From Hemerocallis citrina (lineage: Eukaryota; Streptophyta; Magnoliopsida; Asparagales; Asphodelaceae), in NCBI GenBank assembly GCA_017893485.1, contig JACEHZ010000365.1, positions 372,001-436,000 on the forward strand: a DNA stretch of 64,000 nucleotides, read 5' to 3'. This document shows, piece after piece, positions 11,501-22,865 of the stretch (positions are counted from its first letter, which is position 1; every line of letters begins with the position of its first letter). Position numbers and translations under genes: made by a program. The notes under the pieces were generated by a model. That model was not told the DNA's origin, ran no database searches, and saw only the letters and a list, made by a program, of their open reading frames with translations.

Positions 11501-12965
11501 CCATTTTCAGATACTGTTAATGAAGCTGATTGCCATCTTTGGCATGATTTTTTAACAAAAAATGGGTACACTTCCAAACTAAGTATGCTGCTAGCATCCT
11601 CATTTTCTTTTACTGTTAATGAAGCTTATCTCATGCATCTGATTGTCATCTTGGCATGTTTTTTTGACCAAAATGGGTTCACTGTGAACTGAGGATGCTA
11701 TAGGTACGTATGCCAAAATCCTCCGGATATGTACAACTATTGGGTTTTAGATTTAGTTGGGCTAAAGAATTAGTAGAGCAACATATATGCTCAGATAATG
11801 GATATTTTCATTTTCAGATACTGTTAGAGAACCTGATTGCCATCTTAGGCATGATTTTTTAACATGAAATGGGTTCACTTCCAAACTAAGTATGCTTCTA
11901 GCATCCTCATCTTCTTTTACTGTTAATGAAGCTTATTTCATGCATCTGATTGTCATCTTGGCATGTTTTTTTGACCAAATTGGGTTCACTGTGAACTGAG
12001 GATGCTATAGGTACGTATGCCAAAATCCTCCGGATATGTACAACAATTGGGTTTTAGATTTAGTTGGGCTAAAGAATTAGTAGAGCAACATATATGCTCA
12101 GATAATGGATATTTTCATTTTCAGATACTGTTAATGAAGCTGATTGCCATCTTTGGCAAATTTTGATTGGGCTGTGATTGGATTGTTTAGTGGCTGTTGT
12201 TTATGTTCTTAATTGGGCTGTGATTAGAAAGAGAGGGCTCGAGTGGAGATCTGGAAACCCATATAGAGACATCTTGTTCATAATAATTTATTATTATTGT
12301 TGTTCTTGTCGCTCTTGCTGTTGTTGCTGATGTCTCTTTGTGTTCGTGTGCTGAAGGGAAACAAGGGATGAGAGAGAGATGAGGAAAATGTCGCTATGTT
12401 AGCCTGGTGTATCCAAAGTCTCTACCATTCTTCTTTTTGTTTCCATTTCTGGCTTCTATATTTGGTTTCCTTTCACGATGACAGTTCCCTAAAAATACAC
12501 TTGATATGAGCCCTATCTTATTTTTCTTATTTTCTTATATTTGGTTTCCTTCCACGATGACAGTTTCATGGATTGTCTGAACAATCCATGAAAGACATGC
12601 TTATATACTGAATTTTCATTTGTTTTACTGTTTTAGATAGTGGATATTCCCAATCAGAGGAGAATATTAAGGTTTCAAGTTAGATACTGAATTTTCATTT
12701 GTTTTGTTGTTTTAGATATATTTAAAAACAAAATTAAGTACTAGATTTTTAGCATTGCAATGTAATTATTTTACCTCTCTATATATCATTAACAATTCCA
12801 TTTGCAATTGGCACTTTGATCTTATAATTTAAGATACAGGTAGATCTTTTTGCAAGTTCAAAAAATATGTATATTCTGTATTGTGGTCTACTGTTGAATT
12901 AAACTATTGTTTTTTTTTCACAGAGCGGTCGCCCAGATGAAGGAAATTCTGATGATCAGAACTGA
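8554..12965 (+). CDS. TNPA-like protein (Transposase_24 / Ptta-En-Spm family), open across six exons
   Basis: Inferred exons are 8554-8904, 8991-9194, 9288-9380, 9456-9563, 9641-9940 and 12924-12965. Each has GT/AG borders and a length divisible by three, and together they give about 365 aa without a stop. The N-terminus is basic and low-complexity (MPRRGKRVNI, KKHRGRTK). The middle carries the family pattern (FTDSLTPWVEKSLSKKWRDY, FLVHYWSS, SRSKQLVLHTAGTQSF, a DATHKSKDGTY exon). The C-terminal part has a short coiled coil (DEEMTSLKAQVALLQEQMAH). In En/Spm the TNPA partner binds subterminal repeats and assists or regulates the transposase; that role here is inferred. It starts 354 bp after the transposase stop. 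The last intron is 2.98 kb and contains the repeat array. Exon joins are predictions from splice consensus and frame. Confidence 0.85.
10022..10290. repeat. Flanking direct repeat, left copy, in the TNPA intron of copy 1
   Basis: A segment containing GGGCTGTGATTAGAAAGA, GGAGATCTGGAAACCCA and GGGATGAGAGAGAGATGAGG recurs at 12190-12500 on the other side of the 307-bp array. Three copies exist in element 2 (30180-30500, 32920-33190, 33630-33960). It frames the array and may mark how the array expanded. Confidence 0.85.
10434..12160. repeat. 307-bp tandem repeat array inside the last TNPA intron of copy 1
   Basis: The anchor recurs at 10802, 11109, 11416, 11723 and 12030, exactly 307 bp apart each time. 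The sequence is the same unit as in the leader array. Constant spacing points to recent expansion by unequal exchange. It lies wholly within an inferred intron. Confidence 0.95.
12190..12500. repeat. Flanking direct repeat, right copy, in the TNPA intron of copy 1
   Basis: Diverged second copy of 10022-10290, again with GGGCTGTGATTAGAAAGA and the GAGAGAGATGAGG stretch. A piece of its end (TTTGGTTTCCTTCCACGATG) is repeated once more at 12540-12560. The rest of the intron to 12923 is AT-rich with no recognised feature. Confidence 0.8.
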
Positions 12966-13394
12966 AGCTACTCGAGGGGTATGAATCTGCGGTCCTCCTT
13001 GCTGTTCTTATGTCCTCCTTGCTGTATGGTTGTTGTTCTTATGTCCTCCTTGCTGTTGTTATGTCAGACTGTTTTTTTTATGAGAGTTATGTCAGACTGT
13101 TAATTTGGGATATTTGGGATATTTGTCAGACTGGTTTGTTTGGATATTTGGGGTGTTGGTCACTATATTAATTTGTTAATTATGACACTGTTAATTTTGC
13201 GGTGAATTTGGACGTTGATATGACACGTGTGAAACTTTATTATCTTTAATTATTCTTGTGTTTGGTTGTGATTTGCGCAGTAATATGCAACGAAATTGGT
13301 TGAATCAGTTGTGAATTAGTTTACAGGTTTTGTAAATGAAACTGTGAATTGAAATCGAACGGAAAACCGGAGCATGAAAAACAAACGGGCATAG

Positions 13395-13945
13395 CTAGAC
13401 TGGCGTTTTATAAAACGCCGGTCTATCTAATGAATTAGTTGCAGTGTGCGATATACCGGCGTTCCCACACACGCCGGTGTATGTCGCTAGCTGTAACGGC
13501 ACCAAGAAACACCAGTGTTTTATAAAACGCCGGTGAACCTAACTACACCGGCGTTTTTTGGTCACGCCGGTGCTTGTAAGTAGGGAAAACCGGGCACTCA
13601 TAAACGCACATACACCGGCGGTCTATGACCACCGGTATACTTTCATTCTACACTGACGTTTATAGAAACGCCGGTGAATGGATAAATACCGGCGGTTGAT
13701 GGCCGCCGGTGAATGTATATTGGGGTAAAAGAATGGCACTCAGAGACCCCATACACCGGCGTTTTTTGACCGCCGGTGTAGTTGTAATATTTACCGGCGT
13801 CCAGTAAAACCGCCGGTGTAGACCCCTTCCTTTCCGCGACGCTCGCTTCGGCGGCATTTGGACCGGCGCTATTATAAACGCCGGTGAAGGTTTCACCGGC
13901 GTAAAAAACGCCGTCAAAGACGCAAAAAAATGCCGGTAAATCGAG
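13395..13945. repeat. Right subterminal CCGGCG hairpin repeats of CACTA copy 1
   Basis: Dense array of paired CACCGGCG and CGCCGGTG motifs with short AT-rich loops. It is longer than the left array, as is common in CACTA elements. Likely TNPA-type binding region, by analogy with En/Spm. Confidence 0.87.
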
Positions 13946-13959
13946 TATCTTTTGTAGTG
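13932..13959 (-). repeat. Right terminal inverted repeat of CACTA copy 1
   Basis: 28-bp exact reverse complement of 929-956, ending TTTTGTAGTG. It is followed by the target duplication TGC at 13960-13962. Confidence 0.97.
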
Positions 13960-13962
13960 TGC

Positions 13963-15108
13963 GAGGGCGAATGTGGAGCTGGCGTCATACTTCATGCTCT
14001 CGACAATTTTGTCTTACAGTATTCCATACGCCTCAATTTTTAGGCCTCCAATAACGAGGCGAAATACGAAGCAAGACTCGCGCTAGCCAGCAATGTGGGG
14101 GCAAGAAGAGTAAGAGCCTTCAGCGACTCTCAGTTCGTGGTTAACCAATTTCCAGGGGATTACGAGGCCCGTGATGCTCGGATGGTTCAATACTTAGTGC
14201 CCGACCAACTCCTCCTAGAAGCCTTCGAGCACGGCACTGTTGAGCAGATACCCAGAGAAAAAAATAGCCAGGCGGATGCCTGATCCAAGATTGCCTCATC
14301 GTCATTCGAGGGCCTCGACCATACCGTCCTCATCAAGGTCCTCCACGAGCCTAGCATCGAGAAGCCCTAGGTCCTCTGCCTCAATACATGCACACATTCC
14401 CATAGTTGAATGGATCACATCCACAAATTTTTGGCAAAAGGCAAACTACCGCAAGACCCCGTCGAAGCTAGAAAGATAAGGGTCTCATCGCAAAGGTTCA
14501 CCTTGATTGAGAATATCCTTTTCAAACGCTCATACACCAAAGTGGAAGGCAGACCACATCTCCGATGCCTGGGTCCCGGTGAGGTGAGGTATGCGCTGGA
14601 AGAGCTACACAAGGGAATTGGAGGGTGCCATATAGGCAGAAGGTCGATTGCAAGGAAATTGCTCAATCACGGGTACTATTGGCCGACCATAATGCAAGAT
14701 GCCCGTGATCTCGTGAAATGATGTGGCCCTGCTAGAGGTTCTCTCGTATCAGGCGCACTCCACAAGCCGAACTCAGGAACCTCTCCAGTCCAGCCCCTTT
14801 TGCCATGTGGGGGATGGATCTTGTTAACCCCTTTCCCAAAGCTACAGCTTAAAGGCGTTTCCGTATTGTTGTCATCAACTATTTCTCTAAGTGGGACGAG
14901 GCAGAACCCTTGGCCACAATAACTGAGCATCAATCCCAGCAATTCTTTTTGAAGCACATCATCTGTCGATTCAGTATCCTGCACATACTCGTCACTGATA
15001 ATGGGACTCCATTCACCGGCATAAATTTGTGAAAATTCTGCGAAGGCCTCGGGGTCCAGCAGCAATTCTCAGCAACCTCACATCCCCAATCGAATGGCCA
15101 AGCCGAAA
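13963..15108 (+). pseudogene. Ty3/gypsy pol fragment: RNase H end and integrase
   Basis: Continuation of the pol gene cut at 925. RNase H text resumes directly (GECGAGVILHAL, then NNEAKYEARLALA and FSDSQFVVNQ). The integrase follows: a zinc-finger-like region around HKGIGGCHIGRRSIARK and YYWPTIMQDA, then the catalytic core. In the core VVINYFSKWDEAEPLA has Asn where the first catalytic Asp is usual; DNGTPF and SNGQAE keep the other two acidic positions. Stops at 14035, 14281, 14368, 14719 and further on make it non-functional. It is interrupted at 15108 by a solo LTR and resumes at 17645. Confidence 0.93.
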
Positions 15109-17639
15109 TGAAATAACTTAGATCTTATAAATTCTTGATGTATACATGCATGTTGTTCGTGATTTATGAGGTGTTGTATGATCTTGTATGTTTGATGTGT
15201 TATTCGTAGTATAACTTGTTGTAGACTTGTGAAATACCATATACCATGTTTCTTGGACATCTAGTACACTATATTTCGTGTTTTATTATGATTTGGATGT
15301 GTTACATATGAACTAGTTGATTTTATGCACAAGGAATATTTCTATTTTTGTTGTTACCCTATTTTTGTTCAGTATTTTAGACCCTATTAAGGTCAGTAAA
15401 TAAAAATTATTTGTGAATATGAATTAAAGAGAAATCTGTCTACTTTCCAGATTTTCTGACAGATCTCAGTTTTGATTTGTGAGTTGCAAGTTATGACTAT
15501 TTTACTACAGATGTGCTTAAAGATTCCAGATTTTGTTTTATATGAATTCTGTATGGTTAATTATTTTTTCTACTGATGATAAAGATAATATTTTGATCCA
15601 ATATTTTGTTGGTTACAGCTAAACTTGATTGGGATTAACCCCTAATTTTTGTGAATTTAATTGATGACTTTTATAAACTATTCTATACTTGCAAACAACT
15701 ACTATACTTGCAGAATTTTCATGTTGTTCAGTAACGAACCTTAATTTCAACCCGATTCTACTTACTGTTAGTAAAAACTTTGTGAATATGAATTGTAGCC
15801 TTCTGTATCTATTTTATGAATATTTTGACGGATCTGGATTTCTATTTATATTTTGTAATCTATTGTTATTTTAGTACTGCTGTGTTTACGATTTCAGATT
15901 TACAAAACTACTGTATCTTCTGCTTTCTGATTTTACTTGACTATTCTATCTATGTTAGAAAATTATGAAACTTTATTTTTGGTTACTAAACATACTAGGG
16001 AATACCCCATATTTTTCTTGGATATAATCAGTGAGTTTTTATGTTGTTTTCCTGTTTATGAATACAAACTTTTGATTTCTGGCTGAACATGTTTTCTGGA
16101 TACAAATCTGTTTTGAGACTTGTTTTTGTGAAATACCATATGACTTATATATATTTGCTTGGTTCAGCCAAGAGTCTATGTTACAGATTTTCTGACGGAT
16201 CCAGATTTGCACATTTGTAGCGACGGGAGTTCTAGATTTAGTGCAGTACTGTCTTACTGTCCTGAACTAGAATTTTCGTTGTTCTATCCTTTTATGAGTT
16301 GACATTCATCTGTATATGTTTGTCTTTCAACCTGAGCCTGTTACTTGTTCATGCCATGATATTCTTGCTTTGTTTTGTGACACGTACATGCATGTTTGAT
16401 AATAATAACCAGTAACCAAGCCGGGGTTAAGGGAAAGACCTAAGTAGTGGACAATATAGGTATGTGTACTCAGAAGGGGGCCCGTGTTTTCCATTACTTG
16501 ATGCCATGTTTCATGATTACATGATTCATGCCTATTATTACTATATGTTGCCATGTTTCATGATTACATGATTCATGCCTGTTATTACTATGTGTTGCCA
16601 TGTTTCGTGATTACATGATTCATGCCTGTTATTACTACCTGATTATATGTTGTCATGATTCGTGATGATTCATGTCTATTATTACTATATGTTGCCATGT
16701 TTCATGAATACATGATTCATGCATGTTCCTGCTGCCGTGATTTCACGTCTACGTGATCGTGTCTGTTACCTGTTACCTGACGCCTGAGTCACGGCCCTAT
16801 AGAAACCCACCACTAGGCCTAAACGAAATTGCATATAAGTAGCAACCATGTGGTAAAAATCTGGGACACATGAAGAGCTACCTAGATAGTAATAAAATAC
16901 AGGACTTGACATGACATAATACATGTTACGTGATTACCTGTACATGTTACCTATTCACCTGTTTACATGTACATGCTACTTGACACCTGTTACATGTTTA
17001 CTTGCTTGCATGATACCTGTTGCCTGTTACATGTTATATATATATCTGTGAGTGCACTACATTACCTGATTCTATTTATGATTCATGCTAGTTGTTCTAT
17101 TTTATTGCCATGTCTATTCCATGCTATGTTTGCTTCTGCTGTTACTCTATATTGTTTATCCTTTTGTTCTGTACTTGTGCCTGCACTACAAGCGGCCCGT
17201 AACTTGCATTGACGGGCGTTTTGTTTTCTTTATCCTCTCCTGCAATTTGCTAAATTGCAGATCATGGAGATCAGCTGCCCGTTGGAGTAGGTGATCTGAG
17301 ATTTTAGATGCTGGAGTTTTTGCTATTATTATTTCCTGTTGCTTATTTTGAATAATTGTATCTGTTACTTGGATTATTTTGTATTGGGCAATGTGACCTG
17401 GAATTATTAACCTGTTCAGAGCTGGTTTATTTAAGATTATTAAATTTTGTTTCAAGTAAATTCCTGTTGGTATATTGATTCATCTATGCATGCATGGTTG
17501 ACTTCTCTTGCTTCCTACTCTGATTATTTTGGTGAAATGTTGTAAAGATCCTGATATCTTATGGTTGATGAAAATCATTCGCTGGACTTAGTCACGTATC
17601 CGTATTCTGTATTCTCTTTTTGGGAAGCAGGGCGTGACA
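15109..17639 (+). mobile_element. Solo LTR on + (TG...GCGTGACA family), in the gypsy integrase
   Basis: A 2.5-kb insertion ending GGGCGTGACA, the same end as the LTRs at 26839-42494, 43528 and 49711. The 5-bp duplication CGAAA is at 15104-15108 and 17640-17644. Removing the insert and one CGAAA rejoins the integrase frame across the Gln-Ala-Glu codons. The left end begins TGAAATAAC, not TGTAACCCC, so it seems to lack several hundred bases of the family's 5' LTR end. Its body matches the reverse complement of 19215-21570. No coding region or primer site is present. Confidence 0.9.
16500..16735. repeat. Tandem repeats of about 60 bp within the solo LTR
   Basis: Four variable units with CATGTTTCATGATTACATGA and TTCATGCCTATTATTACTA. 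The related LTR segments at 28600-28680 and 41400-41500 carry a different short repeat (TTGATTC / TTACATGA) at this place, so this LTR position is prone to tandem expansion. Confidence 0.8.
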
Positions 17640-17644
17640 CGAAA

Positions 17645-18213
17645 ACATCAACCGCCAAACTCTTGAAGGTCTAAAAAAGCGGTTGGACAAATCTCTGAAG
17701 GGACTATGGGTCGATGAAATACCGAGCGTCCTTTGGTCATATCGAACGACCGAGAGAATTGCCACGGGAGAGTCCTCATTCAATCTGACATACGGGACAT
17801 AGGCAGTCATCCCACTGGAAATCGAGCTCCCTTCACCTAGGATCATGGGCTTCAATGAAAAATCTAATTCGACCGACCTCAGGGCCAACTTGGACCTGGT
17901 CAACGAAATCCGTGAAAGGTCCACCATCAGAAGAGCTATCTATTAGCATCGGATTGAAAGGTTCGAAAACAAGAGGGTCCACTTGACCGACATCAAGGAG
18001 GGCGACCTCATACTCAGGAAGCTCGCTATTTTCCACCTCACCGCAAAAGGCAAACCAACCCCAAACTGGGAGGTCCCGTACAAGGTCTCCCAAGTGGTAT
18101 GCCCGGGCACATACAAACTCGAAGACCTAGAGGGCAGAATAGTCAAGAGGCCTTGGAACGCCGAGCACCTTATTAAGTTCCATGTAGGAACATTGAGGCA
18201 TACGCGGTTGTAA
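17645..18213 (+). pseudogene. Ty3/gypsy pol fragment: integrase C-terminal end
   Basis: Last piece of the gypsy polyprotein. It reads INRQTLEGLKKRLDKSLKG, then LWSYRTTERIATGESSFNL, and the C-terminal module KEGDLILRKLAIFHLTAKGK and GTYKLEDLEGRIVKRPWNAE, ending at a TAA at 18211. Those strings are hallmarks of the Tat/Athila gypsy group. Stops at 17802 and 17944 show decay. Downstream of this stop, Tat elements have an untranslated region before the 3' LTR, which fits the repeat arrays that follow. Confidence 0.93.
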
Positions 18214-18344
18214 TCGACGCTACACGCTATTCCTTTTGTGTAATTAAGCAAGCAAGTGCAATAAAGTTTCCTTTATCTTCAAAGTCAGAATGTCTCGCAT
18301 TTACTTTGACTCTCACGTCCTCGCCACTCGGCTTGGACTTCGGA

Positions 18345-19050
18345 CCATAACGAGAGATTTCTTTATCTATCACATGGACTTCGACCCTAACGAGAGATTT
18401 CTCAATCTCTCACGTCCTCGCTTCACGGATTGGACTTCGGACCATAACGAGAGTTTTCTCAATCTCTCACATGAACTTCAACCCCCTAACGAGAGATTTC
18501 TCAATCTTTCACGTCCTCGCCACTCGGCTTGGACTTCGAACCATAACGATAGATTTCTCAATCTCTCACATGGAGTTCTACCCTAAACGAGAGGTTTCTC
18601 AACCTCTCTCGTCCTCACCACTCTGCTTGGACTTCAGACCATACAAGAGATCTCTTAATCTCTCACATGGACTTCTACCCCAAACGAGAGGTTTTTCTCA
18701 ACCTCTCTCGTCCTAGCCAGGCAGCTTGGACCTCGGACCATTTTAGAGATTTCTCAATATCTCACACGAACTTCCACCCCAAACGAGAGGTTTCTCAACC
18801 TCTCATGTCCTTGCCACTCGGCTTGGACTTCGGACCATACGAGAGATTTCTCAATCGCTCACATGGATTTCAACCCCAAATGAGAGGTTTCTCAACCTTT
18901 CCCGCCCTCGCCACTCGGGTTGGACTTCGGACCAAAACGAGGGATTTCTCAATCCCTCACATGGAATTCGACCCCTAATGGGAAACTTCTCAATCTCCCG
19001 ACATCACCGCTTGACATTGCCTTAGTAGAAAAATTTCTCAACTCTTCAAG
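18345..19050. repeat. 98-bp tandem array of hairpins downstream of gypsy pol
   Basis: Fourteen short palindromes start at 18352, 18392, 18449, 18491, 18548, 18589, 18645, 18686, 18746, 18785, 18841, 18882, 18939 and 18980. Spacing alternates about 41 and 57 bp, giving a dimeric unit near 98 bp. The typical hairpin is an 8-bp stem GAGAGATT / AATCTCTC with a TCTC loop. Variants change both arms together (GAGAGGTT / AACCTCTC; GAGGGATT / AATCCCTC). Between them lie GGCTTGGACTTCGGACCATA-type spacers. Short open frames through it are a by-product of the repeat. Confidence 0.93.
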
Positions 19051-19214
19051 CCCCTGCCTTTCGGCTAAGAAAACAAATTCCAGCGGCCCCAGGGAGGCGA
19101 CGATACACCTCCCAAGGCACACTAATGGTAGTCCCTTAAATGCCCTTCGAAGGCGAAATGTCTCCATTTATGGCGGCCCATTAATTTTACAAGTTCGACA
19201 GAAAATTTGAGCTG

Positions 19215-22200
19215 TGTCATAGCCCGCTTCCCAAAAAGGAAATACGGAATATGGATATGTGACTAAGTTCAGCGAATGATTTTCATCATCCATAAGCTGT
19301 CCGGATACAACAATTCACAGGAATAATCAGAGTAGGAAGCAAGGAGAAGTCAACCACGCATGCATAAGTGAATCAATGTACCAACCGAATTTACTTGAAA
19401 TGAAATTTAATAATTTCAAATAAATCATATCTGGAAACAAGTCAATAATCCTGGGTCATGTTACCCAATACAAAATAATCTAAGTAACAGATACATTTAT
19501 TCAAAATAAGCAACATGAAATAATAATAATAATAGCCAAAACTCTAGGAACTAGAATCTCACATCACCTACTCCATCAGGCAACTGGTCACCATAATCTG
19601 CAATTTAACAAATTACAGGAAGAGGAAAAGAAAACAAAACGCCCGTCAATGCAAGTTACGGGCCGCTTGTAGTGCAGACACAAGTACAGAGAAAGTTAAA
19701 CAAATATAGTGTAACAGCGGAAACAACATAGCATGTAATAGATATGACAGAGCAAAACAGAATGTCTAACATGAATCAGAAAACAGAATCAAATAACATG
19801 GTATGCTAACAAGTACAGGTGATATGTAACAGATGTCAAGTGTCAGATAGTATGCAAACAGATATACAGATAACAGATGTCAGATAACAAATACAGGTAA
19901 ACAGGTAACAGATGTCATATTATTACAGGTCTTGTGTTTTAGTTCTATCTAGGTAGCACTTCATGCATCCCAACTCTTACCACATGGTTGCTACATTCAA
20001 AAAATTATGTTTAGACTTCGTAGTGGACTGTATAGGGTTGTATACTCAGGTATCAGACAGAAAGATAGCAGATAACAGATAACATATAACAGACAGATAA
20101 AACCTACGAGTCATCTTCTGAGTACACCTTCCTATAGGGAAGTGTGCAGTCAGGTAATCAGATAACAAAATCGTGTATCATGTAGTCATGAACACATAAT
20201 AAATAACAGATAATCAAGTGGGAAACACGGACCCCCTTCCAAGTACACATTTCTATTACCCACTACTAGATCTTTCCCATAACCCCGGCTTGGTTATTTT
20301 GTTATTTTTATCAGACAGGCATGTATGTGTCACAAATAGGAAAAGAATAACATGGTATAAATAAGTAACAGGTTCAGATTGAAAGATAAACATGTACAGG
20401 TGAAAGACAACTCATAAAAGAGTAGGACAACGAAAATTCTAGTTCAGGATAGCAAAATAGTACTACACCAAATCTGGGATTTCCGTTGCCACAAATATGC
20501 AAATCTGGATCCGTCAAAAAATCTGGAAAATAGACTCTCAACCGAATCCAGAAAATATATATAAGTCATATGGTATTTCACAAAAATAAGACTCAAAACA
20601 GAATTGTATCCAGAAAACGTGTTCAGCCAGAATTCAGAAGTTCGTATTCATAAACAGGAAACAGCATAAAAACTTACTGATTAAATTCAAGAACAATATG
20701 GGGTATTCCCTAGTATGTTTAGTATCAGAAAATAAAGTTTCATAATTTTCCAACATAGATAGAATAGTCAAGTAAAATCGGAAAGCAACAGAATACAGTC
20801 AGTTTGTAAATCTGAAATCATAAACACAGCAGCACTAAAACAACAATAGATTACAAAATATAAATCGAAATCCAGATCCATCAAAAGGGTGATAAAATAG
20901 ATACAGTAAGCTACAAGTCATATTCACAAAGTTTTTATATACAGCAAGTAGAATTAGGTTGAAATTATGTTTCTTTGCTGAACAATATGAAAATTCTGCA
21001 TGTATAGTGGTTATTTGCATGTATAGAATGGTTTATAAAAGTCATATATTAAATCCACAAAAATTAGGGGTTAATCCCAATCAAGTCTAGTTGTACTTAG
21101 CAAAATATTGATCAAAATATTATCTTTAACATCAGTATAAAAATAAATTACTCTCCATAATTTATCTAAAACCAAATCTGTAGTTCTACACATCTGTAGT
21201 AAAATAGCCATAACTTCCAACTCATAAATCGAAATTGAGATCTGTCAGAAAATCTGAAAAGTAGACATAATTCTCTGTAATTCATATTCACAAATAGTTT
21301 TCATATACTGACCTTAATAGGGTCTAAAATACGGAACAAAAACGGGGTAACAACAAGGACAGAATTATTCTTCATGCATAAAATCAACTAGATCATATGA
21401 AACACATCCAAGTCATAACCAAACGTGAAATATGGTATACTAAATGTCCAAGCAACATGGTATAGGGTATTTTACAAGTCTACTACGAGTTATACTACAT
21501 CGAACACATCATGCACACAAGATCACACAACACCTCATAATCACGAACACATGCATGTATACAAGAATTGATTACCTTTAACCCTAAATTTAAGTCGTGT
21601 GTGTAATGAGACAACTACGGACGGATCAACACATAGAGACAATATATAACAGGGGTTTGACACAAGAATTGTCTCTAGTAAACAACTACACTACAGGCAG
21701 TATTTAGTACTTGTATTACACAACAAAAAGAATACAAGTTACTTGCCTTATAGTCGACGACGAAAATGGAGCAAGAACGAGAATAACGGGAACGGATTCC
21801 CGGGAAACGATCTCAATGAACGAACAACGAACGAAACCCGCCAACAAAACACGCACACACGAGAGGCAGCGGAGGGACTGGATGAGAAGATGGAGGCGGC
21901 CAAGGAAATAGTCGACGGGGACAGGCGATGGGACAGCGGTGCTGGCTGGCATCGCTGATGGCTGGCATTGTTGTAGTAATCGGAGAGGAGCACAACGCAG
22001 TCGCGACATCGGTGCTGCATCGGACAGGGAGCAGGGGACAGGGCGGCGGTAGTGGCTGACGCTACTGTCGTTGCTGTCTGCCGCTGTCGGTCGCCGAAGG
22101 AAAAGGTTTAATTAAGAAGATCCACATAGAATTATAGGGTGATATAATAAAGAGATAGGAAGAAAAATGAATAAATGAAATAGGGCATGAACATTGTAAT

Positions 22201-22410
22201 GAGAATAAAAAATAAGAGCTCGATCAATAGGGATGAAGTAATTGACTGACAATGGAGTCAAGGAGATAAATTAAAAGATGAAAAAACCAATAGATGAATA
22301 TATAGATAATGAAGATCCAAAACACGGTCCAAAAAGAGATACAATGTGAATAAATACACAAAGAAAAAAAATACACCAAAAAATACATAAAATCAAAAAC
22401 AGGGGTTACA
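19215..22410 (-). mobile_element. Solo LTR on - (TGTAACCCC...ATGACA)
   Basis: Read on the minus strand it begins TGTAACCCCTG and ends GGGCTATGACA, the termini of the same LTR family. The 5-bp duplication AGCTG is at 19210-19214 and 22411-22415. At 3.2 kb it is a full-length LTR with no internal region. It carries a GC-rich, open-looking stretch near 21740-22090 at the same relative place as the other LTRs; this is not a gene. It sits in inverted orientation to 15109-17639, 1.6 kb away. Confidence 0.94.
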
Positions 22411-22690
22411 AGCTGGCTACTGGCTTTCTCACAAAGCCTATCACGCTCGACGCTCTGCTGAAACTTTGAGCTAGCTGCTGGCTTTCTCACAAAGCCTATC
22501 ACGCTCGATGCTCTGCTGGACCTCGAGCTAGCAACTGGCTTTCTCACAAGCCTATCACACTCGACGCTCTGCTGGAACCTCGAGCCAGCTACTGTCTTTT
22601 TTCACAAGCCTACGATGCTCGAAGCTCGGCGCCCGATGCTCGGCATGAACCTCAAGCTAGCTACTGGCTTTCTAAAAAAGTTTTTCATGT
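22411..22690. repeat. 57-bp hairpin repeat, block B
   Basis: Units anchored on TTTCTCACA at 22425, 22483, 22540, 22598 and 22669. Each contains a small hairpin, GGCTTT-CTCAC-AAAGCC or a variant, and a CTCGAGCTAGC / GAGCCAGC segment. The solo LTR inserted at its left edge. The same repeat, in the same orientation, is found at 26200-26520 on the far side of the antisense ORF. Confidence 0.9.
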
Positions 22691-22865
22691 CCTCCCCGCT
22701 AGGCTCACTCTTTGGCCCATAACGAAAGCCTTCACAAAAAGCAGACGCAACATTCTTTATTACAACACATAAAAGTTTGGTTGATACAACGACCGAGGCC
22801 ATATTACAACTCTCATTATCTGGACCATATGTTTACAATAAAAACACAACTGTTACAACCTCGGC

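Larger units (their letters stand above)
929..13959 (+). mobile_element. CACTA (En/Spm-like) DNA transposon, copy 1
   Basis: A 13.0-kb cut-and-paste transposon. It begins CACTACAAAAGATACTCGAT and ends with the exact reverse complement; the terminal inverted repeats match for 28 bp. The 3-bp target duplication TGC is at 926-928 and 13960-13962. When the element and one TGC are removed, the gypsy RNase H frame continues without a break, which confirms both ends. In order it holds left subterminal CCGGCG repeats, a 307-bp tandem array, an ATT microsatellite, a TNPD-type transposase pseudogene, a TNPA-type gene whose last intron contains a second 307-bp array, and right subterminal repeats. The transposase is broken, so it could move only with help in trans. 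Confidence 0.98.

Noticed and set aside
18345..19050. CRISPR-like array
   Set aside because: Regular repeats with palindromes, but the spacers are themselves repeated, the period is dimeric, and the setting is a plant retrotransposon.
18290..19210. Repetitive proteins read through the hairpin array
   Set aside because: The frames change between units and follow the DNA repeat; there is no sign of codon-level constraint.
21711..22020. Arg-rich and Ser-rich frames near the solo LTR end
   Set aside because: GC-rich LTR segment with overlapping frames on both strands, equivalent to the non-coding segment in the other LTRs.
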